Positions 54,234 through 63,562 of a stretch of 64,000 nt of DNA are shown one piece after another. The stretch's first letter is position 1. Each line of letters opens with the position of its first letter. The DNA is taken from positions 186,001 to 250,000 of the forward strand of contig CAKPDN010000001.1 in assembly GCA_934149005.1 (NCBI GenBank). The letters run 5' to 3'. The notes under the pieces are model-generated. The model ran no database searches. It was not told the DNA's origin and was given only the letters and a program-made list of their open reading frames with translations. The DNA is from an uncultured Clostridia bacterium. Its GTDB lineage: Bacteria; Bacillota; Clostridia; TANB77; CAG-508. The translations under genes and the position numbers were made by a program.

Positions 54234-56655
54234 ATGATTGATTTACTATCACCAGTTGGTGATTTTGAGTGTTTAAAAGCAGCTGTTCAAAATGGTGCAA
54301 ATAGTGTCTATTTCGGGGCTAATTTATTTAGTGCTAGAGCATTTGCTTCAAATTTTGATTTAGAAGATTTAGAAAAAGCTATAATATATGCTAAAACACG
54401 TGGTGTAAAGACAAATCTTACATTAAATACTTTGATAAAAGATAATGAATTTGATGATGCTTTTAATTTAGCTGCAAAAGCATATGAACTTGGTATTGAT
54501 GCAATAATTGTTCAAGATTTAGGATTAGCTAAACAATTAATAAAACATTTTCCAGATTTAGATATTCATGCAAGCACGCAGATGACTATACATAATTTGC
54601 AAGGTGTTTTAGAAATGCAAGAATTAGGTTTTAAAAGAGTGGTTCTTTCTCGTGAACTTTCTATTCAGGAAATTGAATATATTTGTAGTAATTCTAATAT
54701 AGAAATTGAAGTTTTTGTTCATGGTGCTTTGTGTATTTCCTATTCAGGGCAATGCCTATTTTCTAGTATGATTGGCGGCCGTTCTGGTAATCGCGGTAAA
54801 TGTGCTCAAGCTTGTAGACTCCCTTATGAATTTTTAGAGAATACTAAAAAAATTGATAGTGGTTATCTTCTTAGTCCTCGTGATTTATGTGGTTTAGATT
54901 TTATACCTAATTTAATAAATGCTGGTGTTACTTGTCTTAAAATTGAAGGAAGAATGAAAAATCCTGAATATGTTGCAACAGTTACTCGCATTTATAGAAA
55001 ATATATTGATTTGGCAGAATCTGGCCAAGAATATCTAATTGATGAAAATGATAGGAAAACTTTATTACAAGTATTTAATAGAGGTATGTCTTCAAGTGGC
55101 CATCTTTTAAGTGAACCTAATAAAGATTTGGTTTTTAAAGAAAAACCAAATAATATGGGATTGTTTTTAGGAAAAATTGAAAAATACAATAAAAATAAAG
55201 GATATATAACTGTCAAATTAAGAGAACCTATTGAAATTGGAGATACAATTTCTTTAGAAAATGAAAATGGTACTTACAATATTTCTGAGCTAATGTTTAA
55301 GGATAAAAATATCAAAGAAACTTCAATCGGTCAAACTGTCACTATTGGTAGAATGAAAGGTAATATTAATTTAGGTGATAAAATATTTAAAATGTCGTCT
55401 AAAAAATTAAATTTATTTGCTCGTGAAAGCATGAAAAATGAAAATAGAAAAATTAAATTACATTGTAAAGTTATTATAAAAAAAGGATTGCCAATTGAGA
55501 TTAATGTAACTTCTGCAAATAACTTAGATATATATTCAAATTTAAATATTACTTGTAAGTCAGAAGTAATTACAGAAGATGCTAAAAATAGACCTTTAGA
55601 AAAAGATAAAGTTTTGTCTCAAATTAATAAAACAACTGATTCGCTTTATAGTTTTGAAACTGTTGATATAGATTTAGATGATGGTCTTTTTATACCCAGA
55701 ATAAGTACTTTAAATGAGCTTAGAAGAAATGTTTTAGATGCTGTTTATAATTTTGGAATTAATAATATTAAGAGAACTTCTATAAAAACTTTTTATGATA
55801 ATTTAGAAAAAACCGAAAAATTTAGTAATTCCCAAAGTACAGAAATTTCTGTTTTATTAAATATATTAAATCCTGACTTTGATTATTCTAAATTAGAAAA
55901 TATTGATAATATATATATTCCATTAAAATATTTTTCTAATTTAAAGTATTCTAAAATATTAGATATTTTGCAACAAAAATTCAAAATTTATATTTATATG
56001 CCAACTATATTAAAATCAAATTATAGGAATTTATTTTATAATACTATAGAAAAAACTATTCAAAAATATAATATTTCTGGATTTATAATTTCAAATATAT
56101 CTAACTTAAAATTATTAGAAAATATTATAAAAGATAAATTATATAGTTTTGAACTAATTGCAAATTATACTTTTAATATTTTTAATAATTATAGTGTTAA
56201 TGAATTAAAAGATTTAAATATTAATAGATTCACAATTTCTCCTGAATCAGATAAAAAAGTTATAACAAATTTATGCAATAATTTTTTATTACCTGAGGAA
56301 TTAATTGTTTATGGAAATACTCCTTTGATGAATATGAGTTACTGTCTTAACCGGAAAAACTAATAAATGTTATCCAACTTGTACTTCCAAATGTCTTTCA
56401 GATAATAAATATTATCTAAAAGACCGAATGAATATGAATTTCAGGGTTTTGTTTGATAGTATTCAAACTGTTTCAACAATTTATAATAGTAAAATTACAT
56501 CTATTATTTCTAATGATTTTAATTGTAATTGTGCTAGAATTGATATTTTAGATGAAAACGTTGATGAAATTAATTTTATTGTTAATCAAGTATTAGATGG
56601 TAAAAGATTGGAAGGAAAAATTTATACTAATGGAAATTTGAATAGAGAAATATAA
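54234..56655 (+). CDS. U32 family peptidase/hydroxylase, split by a +1 frameshift at CGG
   Basis: The zero frame gives 709 residues: the U32 domain with LSPVGDFECLKAAVQNGA at the start, ELSIQEIEYI, VFVHGALCISYSGQC, GNRGKCAQACR and KIEGRMKNPEYVA (Cys cluster), then collagenase-like and C-terminal domains. It ends YCLN-CGG-AAA-AAC-TAA. Skipping the C of CGG continues GKTNKCYPTCTSKC and so on for about 100 more residues, placing the Cys-rich C-terminal segment and giving about 806 residues, a normal size for long Firmicutes U32 proteins. E. coli relatives of this family hydroxylate 23S rRNA C2501 (RlhA) or work in ubiquinone synthesis. AGGAGG lies before the ATG. The next gene on the minus strand is SCIFF. 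Confidence 0.87.
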
Positions 56656-56707
56656 AGTAAAAGAACATTTACATATAAAAATACGTGAATGTTCTTTTAC
56701 TTTTTTT
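56654..56707. terminator. Bidirectional terminator between U32 peptidase and SCIFF
   Basis: AAAGTAAAAGAACATT and AATGTTCTTTTACTTT form a perfect 16-bp stem, with T runs following on either strand. Confidence 0.85.
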
Positions 56708-56717
56708 GAAACCTGTA

Positions 56718-56864
56718 CTACTTATTAGGATTTTCACATGTTTGATTTCCTACTGTGCAAGAAGTCTTACATGCTGATTGGCATGATGTTTGACATTCTC
56801 CACATCCGCCATGCTTAACACTTTTGGTTAATGTGTTTCCTGAAAGAGTTTTGACATGTTTCAT
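56718..56864 (-). CDS. SCIFF ranthipeptide precursor (six cysteines in forty-five)
   Basis: A 48-residue peptide with the SCIFF layout: MKHVKTLS leader, then GGCGECQTSC, QSACKTSC and TVGNQTC, six Cys in all. SCIFF peptides are modified by a radical SAM/SPASM maturase that makes Cys-Thr thioether links; they are found almost throughout Clostridia. A ribosome binding site (AAGGTGG) precedes the ATG. The usual neighbour, the maturase, is not in this window: downstream lie the terminator and the convergent U32 gene. Confidence 0.92.
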   Translation of the reverse strand: MKHVKTLSGNTLTKSVKHGGCGECQTSCQSACKTSCTVGNQTCENPNK

Positions 56865-57044
56865 TTTTTTCACCACCTTTTAATTAATGAATGGTTTTCA
56901 GTTACAGATACTAATTTTTTAGTACTTTGGATAGTATATATTATAAACTAAATATTGTCAAAATTTTATTATAAAATAATTGACAAATTTTTATTAAAGA
57001 TATATTATTTTTACATATAAAAAATTATAAAAGGAGGATTTGTT

Positions 57045-58217
57045 ATGTTAAAAAACAAAACAAAATTTATTGCAATTTTTCTTATACTAATTTTATTGCT
57101 GTCTTCAACTTTTGTTTTTGCAGATAATGAAACTAGTGACAATGACATAGTGCCAATTTCAGATGATGGAGCTACAAATGAAGTAAATACTGAAACTCCA
57201 GATGATAATTACAAAAAAGGTGATGTTTATCTTACAGGCGACAATATCACAATTGATTATATAATAGACGGAAATCTTTTTGTTTTTGCTAATACAGTTA
57301 CTATCAATTCTCAAATTGGTGGAGATGCCTTTATTATGGCAAAAAAAGTAATTGTTGAAGAACAAGGATATGTATTTAGTAATCTTTTTAGTTTGTCAGA
57401 ATCCCTTGAAATAAAAGGTGTAGTATATAATGTATATGCATTAGCTCAAAATGTAACTATTTCTAAAGGTTATGTTTATAGAGATATTAGAACTGCTTGT
57501 AACACTTTAAATATTAATGGAACTATAGGTAGAAATGCTTTTATAGATTGTTCTTCACTTAACTTTAATACAGATGAAAATGCTGCTGGTATTATTTATG
57601 GAGATTTAAATTATTCATCTAGTTCTGAATTTACAATACCTGAAAATGCAGTCAGTGGTACAGTAAATTATAAGTCTGTATCAACATCTTCAGAAAAATC
57701 TGTTCAATCTGTTATAGCAGATTATATATGGAGCTTGGGTATATTCCTTGTATTTATCATAGTAGTTTGGTTAGTTTGCTTATGGTTAGCACCAAAATTC
57801 TTAGCTAATACTAATAATTATGTTGGAAAGAAATCTTTAAATATATTAGGTTATGGATTACTTGGACTTATTTCAGTTCCTGTAGTTTGTATAATTTTAA
57901 TACTATTGCAATTAACTGTTAAAGTTTCTTTATTCTTATTAGCTTTATATATTTTAGCACTTGTAATATCAGCATCTTTATTTACTATAACAGCTAATAA
58001 TTATGTATGTTCTAAATTAAAAATAACTAAAAATTTACAAACTTTCGGAATGTTAATTGTATCTGGAATTGTCGTTTGGGGATTAACTCAAATTCCTTAT
58101 ATTGGAGGAATAATTTCATTTGTAATTACAGTTCTAGGTTTAGGAATATTAGTTGCTTCTATACTTCCTAAAAAGGCTTCAAAAAATGATGTAGCTAAAG
58201 TAAAAGATGAAAAATAG
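57045..58217 (+). CDS. Exported polymer-forming (bactofilin-like) membrane protein
   Basis: The 390-residue protein has a signal peptide (about 1-26, cleaved after VFA), an acidic linker, a region of short beta repeats (GDVYLTGDNITIDYIIDGNLFVFA, ITINSQIGGDAFIMAKKV and so on, about residues 60-215) like bactofilin/polymer-forming beta-helices but outside the membrane, then four membrane helices (about 225-245, 265-290, 293-315 and 325-365), and a Lys-rich tail. AGGAGG precedes the ATG. The role is unknown; envelope shape or stress is likely. Confidence 0.78.
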   Translation: MLKNKTKFIAIFLILILLLSSTFVFADNETSDNDIVPISDDGATNEVNTETPDDNYKKGDVYLTGDNITIDYIIDGNLFVFANTVTINSQIGGDAFIMAKKVIVEEQGYVFSNLFSLSESLEIKGVVYNVYALAQNVTISKGYVYRDIRTACNTLNINGTIGRNAFIDCSSLNFNTDENAAGIIYGDLNYSSSSEFTIPENAVSGTVNYKSVSTSSEKSVQSVIADYIWSLGIFLVFIIVVWLVCLWLAPKFLANTNNYVGKKSLNILGYGLLGLISVPVVCIILILLQLTVKVSLFLLALYILALVISASLFTITANNYVCSKLKITKNLQTFGMLIVSGIVVWGLTQIPYIGGIISFVITVLGLGILVASILPKKASKNDVAKVKDEK

Positions 58218-58240
58218 AATTTTAATTTAATATGAATATT

Positions 58241-58290
58241 AGCCTAAATTATTAGATTTTAATTTAATAACTTAGGCTTTATTTTTTCTA
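58241..58290. terminator. Bidirectional terminator
   Basis: AGCCTAA..TTATTA and TAATAA..TTAGGCT form a long stem with TTTATTTTTT on the right, between convergent genes (polymer-forming protein and rpe). Confidence 0.75.
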
Positions 58291-58947
58291 TTTTCTTAAT
58301 TCATCAATTATTGTTTTGTAATCTTTAGCAATTAAAATTGCTGTTCCCGAAACTAATATATTAGCACCAGCATCTTTTACTGCTTTTGCTGTATTTAAGT
58401 TAATTCCTCCATCTGCTTCTATATCAATTTCAATATTATTATCATCTATATATTTTTTTAATTTTGTTATTTTTTTTACCATATCTGTTAAAAGTGTTTG
58501 TCCCCCTTTTCCAGGTTCAACTGTCATTATTAAGCACATATGAATATATGGTAAAAATTCATATATTTCTTCTATATTAGTTTCAGGTTTTACACTTATT
58601 CCTACTTTGCAATTATTATCTTTTATTTTTTGTATATATTTCATTACTTCTTCTTTATCTTTGCATGCTTCATAATGGAATGTTATTATATTCGGTTCAA
58701 CTGATAAAAAGTCATCTATTGATTCTTCTATATTTTCTACCATTAAATGCACATCTAGTTGCATATTAGATATTCTTTTTATGTAAGATGAATTTTCTAT
58801 CATTGTTTTATATGTGTTTTTTTCTACAAATTTTCCATCCATAGCATCTATATGTATGTAATCAGTTTTTGCTTTTTCTAGTGCAAAGATTGTTTTTGCT
58901 TCTTCTCCTTTTTTCATTGAAAGTATTGATGTTGAAATTTCTATCAT
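58288..58947 (-). CDS. rpe: Ribulose-phosphate 3-epimerase
   Basis: The 219-residue TIM barrel converts ribulose-5-phosphate to xylulose-5-phosphate. The motifs IHIDAMDGKFV, LDVHLMVEN, FHYEA, VEPGKGGQ and DIEADGGIN (metal and catalytic Asp) are present. GGAGG precedes the ATG, directly after the GGGAC-type hairpin repeat. It follows rsgA on the same strand, a common order. Confidence 0.95.
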   Translation of the reverse strand: MIEISTSILSMKKGEEAKTIFALEKAKTDYIHIDAMDGKFVEKNTYKTMIENSSYIKRISNMQLDVHLMVENIEESIDDFLSVEPNIITFHYEACKDKEEVMKYIQKIKDNNCKVGISVKPETNIEEIYEFLPYIHMCLIMTVEPGKGGQTLLTDMVKKITKLKKYIDDNNIEIDIEADGGINLNTAKAVKDAGANILVSGTAILIAKDYKTIIDELRK

Positions 58948-58961
58948 TTTTTTCCTCCTTT

Positions 58962-59015
58962 TGTCCCATGGGGACGGTTCTCTTGGGACATTTTTGTCCC
59001 ATTTGGGACAGTTCT
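58962..59015 (-). repeat. GGGAC-type hairpin repeat abutting the rpe SD (copy B)
   Basis: On the minus strand TGTCCC-AAAT-GGGACA is followed by TGTCCC AAGAGAACCGTCCCCA TGGGACA and then AAAAGGAGG. GGGACGG also occurs in the ileS leader element. The last arm ends 3-4 nt from the Shine-Dalgarno. Confidence 0.6.
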
Positions 59016-59067
59016 ATTTGTATGTTTTGGGTTAATTTTAAAATATATGTTATAAAAATACTCTTGG

Positions 59068-59949
59068 TTAATATTTGTATTTATCTTTTTCTTTTAGTTC
59101 TTCATAAATTTTACAAAACCTTTCATATCTTCCAATATCTATTTTTTCTTGTTCAATTGCTTGTTTTATTCCACATTGTTCTTCTTTTATGTGTGTACAC
59201 CCTACAAATTCGCAATTTTCTATTAGGGGTTTAAATTCCTTAAAATATTTGTCTAATTCTTTGTATTCTATTTCAGATATGTCAAATGTTGAAAATCCTG
59301 GTGTATCAGCTATATATGTATTTTTATCTATCTCATACATTGATGTTGTTGTTGTTGTATTCTTTCCTTTTTTATTTTTTTTACTAATTTCTCCTTCTTG
59401 TGTTATTTCATTTTTAAATATTGCATTTATTAGTGTTGATTTTCCAACTCCAGAGTTGCCTGAAAATGCATTTATATTGTTTTTTAATGCTTTTTTTAGT
59501 TCTTCTATTCCTTTTTCATTTTTTGCTTCTGTTTTTATTATTTTATATCCTATTTTTTGGTAGATTTTTTCTATTTTTTCGAAGTCTGTTCTTTTATCTA
59601 AGTCTGTTTTATTTAACACTATTATTGATTTTATTCCAAGATATTCTGAAAAAGCTAATTGTTTATCTAATAATAATAAATCAGGTTTTGGATTTTTACT
59701 TGATAATACTAATATTAATTGTGTTATATTGCTCATTTTTGGTCTTTTTATATATGTTGTGCGTGGTAATATTTCTTCTATTATTGCTTTTTTATTTTCT
59801 TCATCTAATATTTTTATTTTAACTTTATCTCCTACTACTGGTATTGTTTCCGTTTTTTTTAATTTTCCTCTTGCATTTGCTTCATATATTTTATTTTCTA
59901 CTTTTATTTTATATAGATTTGATATGTTTTCTATTATGAATCCTTGCAT
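59068..59949 (-). CDS. rsgA: Ribosome small subunit-dependent GTPase RsgA
   Basis: This 293-residue circularly permuted GTPase has an N-terminal OB fold and a G domain in G4-G5-G1-G2-G3 order: LNKTDL (G4), GNSGVGKSTLINAI (G1), DTPGFSTFD (G3), and the C-terminal zinc motif CEFVGCTHIKEEQCGI (Cys/His). It helps 30S maturation. GGAGG precedes the ATG. Confidence 0.96.
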   Translation of the reverse strand: MQGFIIENISNLYKIKVENKIYEANARGKLKKTETIPVVGDKVKIKILDEENKKAIIEEILPRTTYIKRPKMSNITQLILVLSSKNPKPDLLLLDKQLAFSEYLGIKSIIVLNKTDLDKRTDFEKIEKIYQKIGYKIIKTEAKNEKGIEELKKALKNNINAFSGNSGVGKSTLINAIFKNEITQEGEISKKNKKGKNTTTTTSMYEIDKNTYIADTPGFSTFDISEIEYKELDKYFKEFKPLIENCEFVGCTHIKEEQCGIKQAIEQEKIDIGRYERFCKIYEELKEKDKYKY

Positions 59950-60096
59950 TATTCCTCCATTTTTTATTTTTATTATCTTGTTGTTTTAATTTTACTATAC
60001 ATAATATTAAAAATCAACAAATTTTATAATATTATTCTATTTTTTGTACATAATATTATTATAAAAAATGGTATTATGCCAAGATTGGAGTTAAAT

Positions 60097-60531
60097 ATGG
60101 AAAATCAGAATTTGAATATTTTGGATGAAATTAACAAAGGTAGTACAATGGGAATGGATGCTATTTCTTTTGTATCTGAAAAAGTAACTGATAGTAAATT
60201 TAAAGAGGTTTTAGATGGTGAATATTCTAAATATAGAAATATTTCTGAAAGAGTTAATCAGTTATATTCTAACTATAGTGATAAAGAGCCTCATAAAACA
60301 AATACTATGAATAAAATGATGACATGGTATGGTATTCAAATGAAAACAATGGCAGATGATACAACTTCTAAGTTATCTGAGTTATTAATGCAAGGTACTA
60401 ATATGGGAATTATTGAAGGTCGCCGTTTGTTAAATCAAAATGATGATGCTGCTAAAGATGTTAAAGATATTTTGAATGATTATGTTGTTATGCAAGAAGA
60501 TAGTGTTGAAACATTAAAAAAATATTTATAA
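60097..60531 (+). CDS. Small helical protein of unknown function
   Basis: This 144-residue protein is soluble and mostly helical (NILDEINKGSTMGMDAISFVSEK, GEYSKYRNISERVNQLYS, TMNKMMTWYGIQMKTMADD). It resembles ferritin-like or DUF2383-like four-helix proteins by composition, but no metal motif is clear, so I leave it unnamed. The start MENQNLN is chosen for TTGGAG 7 nt upstream; earlier in-frame starts lie in an AT-rich stretch without a ribosome binding site. It is divergent from rsgA. Confidence 0.65.
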   Translation: MENQNLNILDEINKGSTMGMDAISFVSEKVTDSKFKEVLDGEYSKYRNISERVNQLYSNYSDKEPHKTNTMNKMMTWYGIQMKTMADDTTSKLSELLMQGTNMGIIEGRRLLNQNDDAAKDVKDILNDYVVMQEDSVETLKKYL

Positions 60532-60842
60532 ATATACGCTATATTCTATCTTTTTTTACTTATTGACTATTTATATAATAGTATAATAGTTTTGTTCTTC
60601 TTTTTTTCTAATTTCTGAAAGAAATGAAAAATTTGCTAAAACTTTTCGTTAAGCTTTATGTTCTAAAAATTATTAAAGATATTTTAAATATGTTTGATTA
60701 GTACATAAAGTAAAAGACTAGAGCTGGAACTCTAGTCTTTTTTGTTCTTCTTACAAATTAAAAACTTTATTAAACTTTTCGTTAGAAATGTTGTACATAT
60801 TTAAAGTTTACACAAAGTTCATAACCTTTATAAATACAAATT
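60532..60842. other. Intergenic stretch with terminator and short direct repeat
   Basis: It contains the terminator listed separately, and the word AAACTTTTCGTTA(A/G) twice in direct orientation about 140 nt apart, near 60639 and 60771. No gene is seen. Confidence 0.45.
60713..60745 (+). terminator. Intrinsic terminator
   Basis: AAAGACTAGAG and CTCTAGTCTTT form a perfect 11-bp stem with a 6-nt loop, followed by TTTT. Confidence 0.75.
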
Positions 60843-61508
<666 letters not shown>

Positions 61509-61536
61509 TTTCTAATTTTCTCCTATCTTTTGTTTT

Positions 61537-63507
61537 TTATTCAGCTGTATATGAATTTACATTACTATAAACTAATGTATATCCACCATCATTTTTTAAT
61601 ACTCCATCTATATAAACTTTAACCATTGTAGTTCCTGTTCCTTTAGCATTTCCAGCTGAAATTGCAGTTTCTGAAGCTTTTACTGTTTGTGAATATATTA
61701 CATCATTTCCAACCATTACTTTTAATTGAACATCTTTTACTTGTTTAATTTCATCTCCATTTTCATCTTTGATTGTTTCTGTTATGTTGCCATCTAACAA
61801 TGATTTTACATTAACTTTTATTGGAATTGTTTTTACTTCTGCTAATTTATTTACAGTTATTGTCACTGTTGTTCCCTCATCTATAACTTTTCCAACTTCT
61901 ACACTTTGTTTTAGAACTTTTCCATTATCTTTTGAATTATCTTCGCTATATCCAATATTTACAACTAAATTTAATGCTTCTAATGCTGTTTTTGCATCTG
62001 CTTCTGATTTTCCTGTAACATCTATCATTGTAACTTGCTTTATTCCTGTTCCTGTGCTTACATGTATTTTAACTGTATCTCCTGCATTTACTTCTTTATT
62101 TGCTTCTGTTTCTTGGCTTATTACATATCCTTCTTCAACTTTTTTGCTTGTTTCTTCTATTATTTCTACTTTTAATTTTGCATCTTCTAAAGCTGTTATT
62201 GCTTCATCTTTTTTCATTCCGGCAACTTTTGGAACTGTCGTTTTTTCTGTTCCTTTACTTATTACTACTTTTACTGTTGTTCCTTCTTTAACTTTATTAT
62301 AATTTTCAATATATTTAGGATCTTGACTAATTATATGATTTTCTTCTACTTCTGCATCATATTCTTCAGATTCTATTTCAAATTTTAATTTAGCATCTTT
62401 GACTTTTTGCTCTGCTTCTTCTTTTGTAAGTCCAACTAAATCTGGTAATTCAACTTCTTTTGGATTCGTTAAATTTAATATTAACATTGTTCCTCCAAAT
62501 GCTATGAAAAATAATATTATTAATCCTATAAATACACTTAAAGTTTTATGTTGTTTTACAAATTCTATAAATTTATTGTCCTTTTTTCCTCTTTTTGTAC
62601 TATTTCTTGAATATTGCTCTGTTGAAATTTTTTGTGTTTTAGCTGTTGGATCAAAATTTTCTTCTACAAAATCTCCAGATGGATTTTTAAGAGCCATTCT
62701 TAAATCTTGTAATAATTCCGTTGCGGTTTGATACCTTAGCATTGGATCTTTTTTTAGTGCTTTTAATATTATTTTATTTACAGATTCTGGCAAATTAGAA
62801 TTTTCCTCTATTGGAGGTACTGGTTCTTCTTGCATGTGTTTTAGTGCTACTGATACTGGTGTATCTGCATCAAATGGTACTCTTCCTGTTACCATTTCAT
62901 ATAATACGACTCCTAAAGAATATAAATCTGATTTAGCATCTGTGTATCCACCTCTTGCATGTTCTGGTGAAAAATAATGTACTGAACCTATTGTTGTTCC
63001 AAATGCTGTTATTGTTGAATTTGATACAGCTTTTGCTATTCCAAAGTCTGTTACTTTTGCTATTCCATCTTCTGTTATTATAATATTATGTGGTTTTATA
63101 TCTCTATGAACTATATTGTTTTTATGTGCCATTTCTAATGCTGAAGCTATTTGTATTGCTACATTTACTGACCATTTCCATGGAAGTGGTCCTCTTTCTT
63201 CTATTATTATTTCTTTTAATGTTTTTCCTTGTATTAATTCCATTACTATGTAGTAAATTTCATTATCTACGCCAACATCAAATATTGAAACAATATTTGG
63301 GTGAACAAGTCTTGCTGCAGATTGTGCTTCTGTTTCAAATCTTTTTATAAACTCTTCATCTGTTGTAAATTCATCTCTAAGTACTTTTACTGCTACATAT
63401 CTTTTTAAAACTAAGTCTGTTGCTTTATATACTGTAGCCATTCCTCCATTTCCTACTTTTTGAATAATTTCGTACCTGTTTCCTAATATCCTACCTTCTA
63501 AATTCAT
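61537..63507 (-). CDS. prkC: PASTA-domain serine/threonine kinase (PrkC/StkP)
   Basis: The kinase domain (about 1-275) has GNGGMATVYKA (G loop), VAVKVLR (Lys), HRDIKPHNI (catalytic loop), VTDFGIA (DFG) and SPEHARGG. A juxtamembrane stretch, one membrane helix (about 335-355) and three PASTA repeats follow (VELPDLVGLTKEEAEQ; TTVPKVAGMKKDEAI; VTMIDVTGKSEADAK), then an extra C-terminal domain of about 90 residues. It senses muropeptides or cell-wall state. The ATG is used; a TTG two codons earlier, with better AAGGG spacing, is the alternative. It pairs with the PP2C phosphatase upstream. Confidence 0.94.
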   Translation of the reverse strand: MNLEGRILGNRYEIIQKVGNGGMATVYKATDLVLKRYVAVKVLRDEFTTDEEFIKRFETEAQSAARLVHPNIVSIFDVGVDNEIYYIVMELIQGKTLKEIIIEERGPLPWKWSVNVAIQIASALEMAHKNNIVHRDIKPHNIIITEDGIAKVTDFGIAKAVSNSTITAFGTTIGSVHYFSPEHARGGYTDAKSDLYSLGVVLYEMVTGRVPFDADTPVSVALKHMQEEPVPPIEENSNLPESVNKIILKALKKDPMLRYQTATELLQDLRMALKNPSGDFVEENFDPTAKTQKISTEQYSRNSTKRGKKDNKFIEFVKQHKTLSVFIGLIILFFIAFGGTMLILNLTNPKEVELPDLVGLTKEEAEQKVKDAKLKFEIESEEYDAEVEENHIISQDPKYIENYNKVKEGTTVKVVISKGTEKTTVPKVAGMKKDEAITALEDAKLKVEIIEETSKKVEEGYVISQETEANKEVNAGDTVKIHVSTGTGIKQVTMIDVTGKSEADAKTALEALNLVVNIGYSEDNSKDNGKVLKQSVEVGKVIDEGTTVTITVNKLAEVKTIPIKVNVKSLLDGNITETIKDENGDEIKQVKDVQLKVMVGNDVIYSQTVKASETAISAGNAKGTGTTMVKVYIDGVLKNDGGYTLVYSNVNSYTAE

Positions 63508-63562
63508 ATTCAATCTCTTCCCTTCACTTTTTCACTTATAATATAAGTTTTTATGTGGACTG

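Noticed and set aside
12431..56354. Treating the three frame breaks simply as pseudogenes
   Set aside because: No other damage is seen in these genes, all catalytic residues are kept, and all three breaks are at CGG. It is kept as an alternative, since reads are not available here.
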